From assembly GCA_028704215.1 (NCBI GenBank), contig JAQVLJ010000002.1, forward strand, positions 1 to 25,024: a DNA stretch of 25,024 bases, in the 5' to 3' direction. The position numbers were made by a program, and so were the translations under genes. The notes below the pieces were generated by a model. That model worked only from the letters and a program-made list of their open reading frames with translations. It made no database searches and was not told the DNA's origin. Position 1 is the stretch's first letter. Every line of letters begins with the position of its first letter. Positions 20,441 to 25,024 of this stretch are shown in pieces. This stretch comes from Clostridia bacterium. GTDB taxonomy: Bacteria; Bacillota; Clostridia; Christensenellales; UBA1242.

Positions 20441-20469
20441 ATTTTACAATATTTTGACTTAAATCTCAA
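20441..20469 (-). promoter_or_regulatory. Promoter of the DUF4364 gene, leaderless arrangement
   Basis: On the minus strand, TTGAGA (20469-20464), 17-nt spacer, TAAAAT (20446-20441), then 6 nt and the ATG. The expected transcription start falls on the start codon. Confidence 0.75.
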
Positions 20470-20495
20470 CAATTTGACATATTATTTTCAAATAC

Positions 20496-20524
20496 TTGCA
20501 AACTACTTTTTAGTTTGTTATTAT
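20496..20524 (+). promoter_or_regulatory. Promoter of the 20543 gene
   Basis: TTGCAA (20496-20501), 17-nt spacer, TATTAT (20519-20524), then the GAGG ribosome binding site. It is back to back with the DUF4364 promoter, 26 nt between the two -35 boxes. Confidence 0.72.
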
Positions 20525-20542
20525 TATATTGAGGTAATGTTT

Positions 20543-21235
20543 ATGTCAGTTGATGTTAACTATGAATTGGAACAATTCAATACCGCTTGTGATGATTTTT
20601 TAAAAGGCAAATATATTTTGGCCGATTTGAAAATTTCTGGAATTATGAAAAGTATCGCTTACAGTGAAAAAATAAAAAATATTATTTCTAAGTGTTTGGA
20701 AAATTTTGATATAGGCAAAGAATTGGGAAATGTTTTTAACAACGAAAATGTTGTAGTTATGCCATCTGAGTCAAAAAAAATTGTGGCGGTTTGTTTTAAT
20801 ATTTTGTACAATATTGATAACAAAGAAATAAATTTTTTTGATTTTTTAAATACTTATTTCAAAGACGGTAACGAACTTGGAAATAGGGAGTTTGAAGAGT
20901 TTTCTAAAGTAATTATTTTGCCGTTTAAAAAAGCGATAAATAAGTTTTATACCAATACACATATTTTGACAGAATCAAAAGAATACCAAGACAACATTTA
21001 TAACAAAATTGCACGAGTTGCTCAGATAGAATTGCACAATTTGGACAATTACAAATTAAAAACCATTTACAAAGAAGAGCTGCAAATATTGCTAGAATCC
21101 TTTGTAACGTCAAGTAACAATAATGACAAACAGTACGTTTTTTCACTTATGATTGCCCTTGACTATTTTTGCCAAATTCATAAAAAGTGTAAGCCGATTT
21201 TTGAGGAAATGCAAAATTGTTTTAAACCACAATAA
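20543..21235 (+). CDS. Hypothetical protein (230 aa), divergent from DUF4364
   Basis: I do not recognise a family. The ATG at 20543 is preferred over an in-frame ATG at 20537 because GAGG (20531-20534) is 8 nt from the former and only 2 nt from the latter. The protein is soluble, helical and Lys/Asn-rich, with no signal peptide, membrane helix or obvious catalytic motif. Candidate folded segments include Y-I-L-A-D-L-K-I-S-G-I-M, V-A-V-C-F-N-I-L-Y-N-I-D and F-S-L-M-I-A-L-D-Y-F-C-Q-I-H. It shares an intergenic region with the DUF4364 regulator, which could control it. A bidirectional terminator lies at its stop. Confidence 0.72.
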   Translation: MSVDVNYELEQFNTACDDFLKGKYILADLKISGIMKSIAYSEKIKNIISKCLENFDIGKELGNVFNNENVVVMPSESKKIVAVCFNILYNIDNKEINFFDFLNTYFKDGNELGNREFEEFSKVIILPFKKAINKFYTNTHILTESKEYQDNIYNKIARVAQIELHNLDNYKLKTIYKEELQILLESFVTSSNNNDKQYVFSLMIALDYFCQIHKKCKPIFEEMQNCFKPQ

Positions 21236-21259
21236 AAAGGGGTAAAGCCTCTTTTGTTT
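21235..21259. terminator. Bidirectional terminator between convergent genes
   Basis: AAAAGGGG (21235-21242) pairs with CCTCTTTT (21248-21255, one G-T pair) around a 5-nt loop. It overlaps the last base of the 20543-gene stop and serves the minus-strand YlbJ gene too. Confidence 0.72.
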
Positions 21260-22220
21260 ATAATAACAAAACAATTAATGCACAAACAATTATAGATAAA
21301 ACACTTTGAGTTACTTTCATTAAAATAAGTTTTGATTTTTTAATTTTAATTTTTGTCAAAAATGCAAGAGATTGCAAAAATACGCATAACCCAGAAAATG
21401 ATATTAAACCGCAACAAATTATTGTTTTTATTTGTATTGAAATATTAAGGTTTGAGATGTCTAAACAACCTCTTGTCATTTCGATAAGACCGTTAAATAT
21501 TGATAATATCAATTCTTTGTTCTGTATAAAAAATATTTTGCTAAAACAACTTGCTAAAATAGGAATTATATTTAGGTTGTTTAATATATCAATTATCACA
21601 AAACTAATTACTATGTATCCACCGACCAAAAGAATACTTATTACGCTGTCGTATACACTGTCAAATATCATAGCATTTTGATTATTGTTAATTAATAATG
21701 TTTTTTGACTGTTTTGGCTAAATATTTTTTTTCCTCTAAAAAGTAATCCGTTCAAAAAGCTGCCCAAAATATGTGCTACAAAAATTATTAAACCTGCACT
21801 ATTGCTTTTGAGCATGCCAATACCCACTGTGCCCATCATAAATACTGGACCAGATGTAGAACAGTAAGACAACATTTGTGTGGCTTGTCCATCATTTATA
21901 TAGCCCATATTGTGATACTGACTTATCATTCTTGCACCGACAGGATATCCGGACAAAATACTTAATGCATAAATGTTCCCACTTCCGTTTGGCGCATTAA
22001 AACACTTTTTAGTCAAAAAATCTAAATTCAAATTTGCGTTGAGTGCAACAATTATTCTAGTAAAAATAAAAAAGGGAAACAAAGCGGGTAGTACATTGTT
22101 AGCCCAAACGTATATTCCCGCCAAAGCAGACTTCATATAAATTTCTGCATTGAAACAAAAAATAGTAATAAAAATTAAAATCACACACAATGTAATATTT
22201 GACTTAGATATTCTAATCAT
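21258..22220 (-). CDS. ylbJ: Sporulation integral membrane protein YlbJ-like (nucleoside-recognition fold)
   Basis: A 320-aa membrane protein resembling YlbJ, whose Bacillus subtilis homologue is needed for normal spore formation. The start ATG at 22220 is chosen because the reading frame further upstream crosses its promoter; no ribosome binding site is present and TACAAT ends 5 nt before it. Eight or so membrane helices are predicted. The diagnostic stretch is I-L-S-G-Y-P-V-G-A-R-M-I followed by D-G-Q-A-T-Q-M-L-S-Y-C-S-T-S-G-P-V-F-M-M-G-T-V-G, the gate motif of the family. A second gate-like half has L-I-E-M-T-R-G-C. The gene suggests spore-forming ancestry. It does not prove that the organism sporulates. 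Confidence 0.85.
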   Translation of the reverse strand: MIRISKSNITLCVILIFITIFCFNAEIYMKSALAGIYVWANNVLPALFPFFIFTRIIVALNANLNLDFLTKKCFNAPNGSGNIYALSILSGYPVGARMISQYHNMGYINDGQATQMLSYCSTSGPVFMMGTVGIGMLKSNSAGLIIFVAHILGSFLNGLLFRGKKIFSQNSQKTLLINNNQNAMIFDSVYDSVISILLVGGYIVISFVIIDILNNLNIIPILASCFSKIFFIQNKELILSIFNGLIEMTRGCLDISNLNISIQIKTIICCGLISFSGLCVFLQSLAFLTKIKIKKSKLILMKVTQSVLSIIVCALIVLLL

Positions 22221-22227
22221 ATATAAT
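22199..22227 (+). promoter_or_regulatory. Promoter of the patatin-pta-ackA operon
   Basis: TTGACT (22199-22204), 17-nt spacer, perfect TATAAT (22222-22227). The -35 lies inside the ylbJ coding sequence, and the -10 overlaps the ylbJ -10 box. Confidence 0.8.
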
Positions 22228-22231
22228 TGTA
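22226..22231 (-). promoter_or_regulatory. -10 box of the ylbJ gene, overlapping the divergent promoter
   Basis: TACAAT on the minus strand (22231-22226) ends 5 nt before the ylbJ ATG and shares two bases with the opposing TATAAT. The -35 is weak. Confidence 0.5.
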
Positions 22232-22264
22232 TGGTAAATAACACAAAATAATGAAAGGAATAAA

Positions 22265-23047
22265 ATGAAAAAATTGGCGCTCGTTTTGGGCGGAGGCGGA
22301 GCAAAGGGATATTGTCACATTGGCATATTGAAAGTGCTGGAAAAAAACGGAATCAAACCAGATTTGATTGTAGGCACTTCAATGGGTTCTTTGGTGGGCG
22401 GTTACTATGCAATGGGCAAAACTATTGAGGAATTGGAACAGACCGCACTTAGATTTAAAAGAAAAAACTTTGTCGATTTTGATATTTTGGGATTTTTCAG
22501 AAAAGGGCTTATTGGTGGAAGAAGACTTGACAAATTGATGGATTTGCTTTTTGGTGATACAAAGCAAGAGGATACCAAAATACCTTTTGTTTGTGTTGCT
22601 GCAAATTTGGAAAATGGTAAACAATACAATCTGGAAAAAGGGTTATTAAAAAGAAATATTAAGGCTAGTATCGCTGTTCCTACTTTGTTCAAAGCAGTCG
22701 AAGTGGATGGAAAATATCTTGTTGATGGAGGGACAGTAGACAATGTTCCTGATGACATTGCTCGTAGAATGATGCCAGATGCTGTGATTTTATCAGTAGA
22801 TGCATTGGGTAATTATTCGCCAGAAAAATACCCAGTAAAACTTGTTGGAATTTTGGTTAATATGATTACACTTATGCAAGTTGCTCATAGTGCAAAGTAC
22901 AATTGTAGTGATATTTTTATCAAAGTAACTCAAAAAAAGATTAAACAATCAGATTTTGAGAAAAAACAAGCCATTGTGTCTATTCGTTTGGGTGAACAAG
23001 CAATGGAAAATGAAATAGACAATCTTAAAAAAATACTAAAAGGTTAA
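22265..23047 (+). CDS. Patatin-like phospholipase (RssA-type)
   Basis: Predicted cytoplasmic or membrane-associated serine lipid hydrolase. The 260 residues carry every hallmark of bacterial patatins: the oxyanion-hole glycine run G-G-G-G-A-K-G (9-15), the nucleophile elbow G-T-S-M-G with Ser39, and the catalytic Asp154 in V-D-G-G-T-V-D-N-V-P. A Ser-Asp dyad is therefore intact. The helical segment F-R-K-G-L-I-G-G-R-R-L is also typical. The AAAGGA ribosome binding site and strong promoter fix the start at 22265. It is first in an operon with pta and ackA. The substrate is not known; phospholipids or acyl-CoA-derived lipids are possible. Confidence 0.92.
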   Translation: MKKLALVLGGGGAKGYCHIGILKVLEKNGIKPDLIVGTSMGSLVGGYYAMGKTIEELEQTALRFKRKNFVDFDILGFFRKGLIGGRRLDKLMDLLFGDTKQEDTKIPFVCVAANLENGKQYNLEKGLLKRNIKASIAVPTLFKAVEVDGKYLVDGGTVDNVPDDIARRMMPDAVILSVDALGNYSPEKYPVKLVGILVNMITLMQVAHSAKYNCSDIFIKVTQKKIKQSDFEKKQAIVSIRLGEQAMENEIDNLKKILKG

Positions 23048-23050
23048 AAT

Positions 23051-23998
23051 ATGAATATAAAAACAAAAGCAAAACTTATAAATGCAAATATAGTAATTCC
23101 TGAAGCAAATATTGACGACAGGATATATACTGCTTGTAAGTTTTTGGCTAGAAACAACTGGTCAAAAATTACTGTGTTGGGTAAACCGGGTGACTTTGAT
23201 GATTTTTTTGTAAAAAACAAAAACGTTACGGTAATTAACATCGAAAATTATGCCAAAATAACTGAGATGACAAAAGCCCTATATGAACGAAGAAAAGACA
23301 AATTACAATCGCTTGAAGAGGCGGCGGAACTATTAAAAAATCCTATATATTTTGCAACCATGCTTTTATATAGTGGTGCTTGTGATGGTATGGTTTGTGG
23401 AGCAAATTATTCTACCGCTGATAGTTTACGTCCTGCTTTGCAGATAATAAAAGGCATAGAAAACAAAATGATTACAAGCAGTATACTTATGGTTAAAAAC
23501 AAAAAAGTATTTGTATTTGCTGATTGCGCTTTGAATATAGAACCGGATGAAGAATTGTTGAGTGAAATTGCTATTGCTAGTGCCGATTTTTTTAAAAACA
23601 CTTTGAATAAAGAACCTAGTATTGCTATGTTGTCCTATTCAACTGATGGGAGCGGTAAGGGAGAAAACCCGCAAAAAATAAAAGCCGCTACAGAAATAAT
23701 TAAACAAAAAAGAAATGATCTAAGGGTTTGTGGAGAAGTTCAAGTAGATGCCGCTCTTAACGAAAAAGTAGCAACAAGAAAGGGTATTGAGTTCACAAAT
23801 GCAAACGTTTTGATATTTCCAGATTTGAATAGCGGAAATATCGGTTACAAACTGGTTAAACATTTTGGCAAATTTATGACTATTGGTCCTATTTGTCACA
23901 ATTTTAATAAACCTGTCAACGATTTGTCTCGTGGTTGCACAATCGCAGATATTTTGAGTACAGTTTTGATTACCAAACTACAAACGAAAAAGGAGTAA
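23051..23998 (+). CDS. pta: Phosphate acetyltransferase
   Basis: Converts acetyl-CoA and phosphate to acetyl phosphate and CoA; cytoplasmic. The 315-residue length fits the short, single-domain Pta of Firmicutes. Signature segments are present in the right order: D-G-M-V-C-G-A-N-Y-S-T-A-D-S-L-R-P-A, S-Y-S-T-D-G-S-G-K-G-E, V-C-G-E-V-Q-V-D-A-A-L-N-E, N-V-L-I-F-P-D-L-N-S-G-N-I-G-Y-K, and a C-terminal G-P-I-C-H-N-F-N-K-P-V-N-D-L-S-R-G. The first and last groups line the CoA and phosphate site. It starts 3 nt after the patatin stop with AAAGG upstream, and ackA follows 4 nt on, so the acetate pathway is one operon. Phosphate butyryltransferase is the main alternative, but the ackA neighbour favours Pta. 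Confidence 0.93.
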   Translation: MNIKTKAKLINANIVIPEANIDDRIYTACKFLARNNWSKITVLGKPGDFDDFFVKNKNVTVINIENYAKITEMTKALYERRKDKLQSLEEAAELLKNPIYFATMLLYSGACDGMVCGANYSTADSLRPALQIIKGIENKMITSSILMVKNKKVFVFADCALNIEPDEELLSEIAIASADFFKNTLNKEPSIAMLSYSTDGSGKGENPQKIKAATEIIKQKRNDLRVCGEVQVDAALNEKVATRKGIEFTNANVLIFPDLNSGNIGYKLVKHFGKFMTIGPICHNFNKPVNDLSRGCTIADILSTVLITKLQTKKE

Positions 23999-24002
23999 AA
24001 TA

Positions 24003-25024
24003 ATGAGGATTTTGGTATTAAATGCAGGTAGTTCATCTTTAAAATTTCAATTTTTGGATACCGCAACAGAAGAAGTATTAGCAAAAGGTAATTGTGAAAG
24101 AATAGGTATAAACGGTTCTTTTATCAAGTATAGTAGCGACAAGGGAAGTGAAAAATTTGAAGCTTCAATGCCCACACACGCTCAGGCAATCGAACAAATG
24201 TTAAAATTTTTGCTAGATGGAAAAATAGGTGTGTTATCATCACTAGATGACATTGAAGGTATTGGACATAGAATGGTAAACGGTGGTGAAAAATTTATCA
24301 AATCTATGCTTGTTACAAATGATATTTTAAAGGAATTGGAAAAAATTATTCCCATGGCACCGTTACATAACCCAGCGGCAATTTATGGCATGAGAGCGTG
24401 TCTTGAAATGTTGCCCAAAGTAAAAAATGTAGTTGTCTTTGACACTTCTTTCCATTCGACCATGCCCGATGTGGCATATATGTACGCTTTGCCATATGAA
24501 ATGTACGAAAAACATCATGTACGTAGATATGGCGCTCACGGCACGTCTCATAGATTTATTGCAAATGAAACAGGCAAACTTATTGGCGGACTGGAAGGTA
24601 AAAAAATAGTATCTTGTCATTTGGGTAATGGTAGTAGTATTACTGCAATCAAAGATGGTAAGAGCGTAGATACATCAATGGGCTACACACCTTTGGCGGG
24701 AGTACCAATGGGTACAAGGTGTGGAGATATAGACCCATCTTTAGTACAAACAATATGCGAGATTACTGGTAAAAATGTAGAACAAGCAACAACCTTTATG
24801 AACAAAGAATGTGGATTGCTTGGTATAACGGGTTTTACTTCCGATATGAGAGATATTGAGCAAAATTTAGATAACCCTCGCGTTAAGCTAGCACTTGATA
24901 TGTTGTGTTATTCTATTAAGAAATACATTGGTGCTTATGCTGCTACCATGGGAGGACTTGATGCCATAGTATTTACAGGCGGCATTGGGGAGAATACAGT
25001 AGATTTGAGAGAAAAAGTTGTTGA
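24003..25024 (+). CDS. ackA: Acetate kinase (3' truncated by window edge)
   Basis: Makes ATP and acetate from acetyl phosphate, the energy-yielding end of acetate fermentation. Only the first 340 codons are in the window; about 55-60 more residues are expected. The frame starts at ATG 24003 with an AAGGAG ribosome binding site. Diagnostic motifs are N-A-G-S-S-S-L-K-F-Q (7-16), G-H-R-M-V-N-G-G with the substrate Arg90, V-V-F-D-T-S-F-H-S-T-M-P with the catalytic Asp, R-R-Y-G-A-H-G-T-S-H-R, H-L-G-N-G-S-S-I and the adenosine-binding P-M-G-T-R-C-G-D-I-D-P. The last visible motif, F-T-G-G-I-G-E-N, is the nucleotide-binding glycine loop. Its partner pta is 4 nt upstream. Confidence 0.97.
   Translation, partial: MRILVLNAGSSSLKFQFLDTATEEVLAKGNCERIGINGSFIKYSSDKGSEKFEASMPTHAQAIEQMLKFLLDGKIGVLSSLDDIEGIGHRMVNGGEKFIKSMLVTNDILKELEKIIPMAPLHNPAAIYGMRACLEMLPKVKNVVVFDTSFHSTMPDVAYMYALPYEMYEKHHVRRYGAHGTSHRFIANETGKLIGGLEGKKIVSCHLGNGSSITAIKDGKSVDTSMGYTPLAGVPMGTRCGDIDPSLVQTICEITGKNVEQATTFMNKECGLLGITGFTSDMRDIEQNLDNPRVKLALDMLCYSIKKYIGAYAATMGGLDAIVFTGGIGENTVDLREKVV

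Overview
The window is about 25 kb of AT-rich (roughly 30% GC by eye), densely coded bacterial chromosome. Family content (dnaK-dnaJ, rpmB divergent from yloU-yloV, YlbJ, DUF4364, LemA-DUF2207, pta-ackA), standard stop codons, AAGGAG-type ribosome binding sites and CCA-encoding tRNA genes point to a Firmicute, most likely an uncultured member of the Clostridia. YlbJ and DUF4364 favour this, but no marker fixes the genus.

Layout. 1-1432: end of dnaK and complete dnaJ, closed by a terminator. 1450-4060: rpmB (minus) divergent from yloU-yloV. 4115-5714: four small poorly known genes (a basic repeat-containing peptide, a membrane-anchored C39-like peptidase, and two overlapping ORFs that may be one frameshifted gene). 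5705-7807, minus strand: rlmD-type 23S rRNA methyltransferase, tRNA-His and a YgjV-like membrane protein. 7921-8671: tRNA cluster Val, pseudo-Gly, Gly, Cys, Leu(TAA), followed to about 9000 by tRNA debris and hairpins. 9051-10360: a hypothetical gene plus an ADP-ribosylglycohydrolase. 10449-13548: three GNAT-type acetyltransferase genes and a possible ParB/sulfiredoxin-like protein. 13623-14039: tRNA-Leu(CAG), minus, with a displaced 3' fragment and a truncated ORF. 14172-16595: an 807-aa coiled-coil protein. 16658-19712: LemA, DUF2207 and a membrane protein in one operon. 19886-21235: DUF4364 gene divergent from a hypothetical gene. 21258-25024: YlbJ divergent from a patatin phospholipase-pta-ackA operon, with ackA cut by the window end.

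Three observations stand out. First, both tRNA-Leu genes have their 3' end repeated about 157-185 bp downstream, and both repeats begin at the same tRNA position (C56 of the T-loop). That is the pattern left by integration at a tRNA T-loop, but the intervals are far too short to code an integrase. A nearby tRNA-Gly pseudogene has an expanded anticodon loop. Second, six genes lack a ribosome binding site and have a -10 box ending only 5-9 nt before the start codon, suggesting leaderless or nearly leaderless mRNAs beside many genes with ordinary ribosome binding sites. Third, a 76-aa highly basic, glutamate-free peptide carries three copies of an S/D-R-A-K/R...K-M motif.

I did not find a CRISPR array, a complete insertion sequence, a recognised phage gene or a recognisable defence operon. 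Family calls rest on motifs read by eye; no database search was run.
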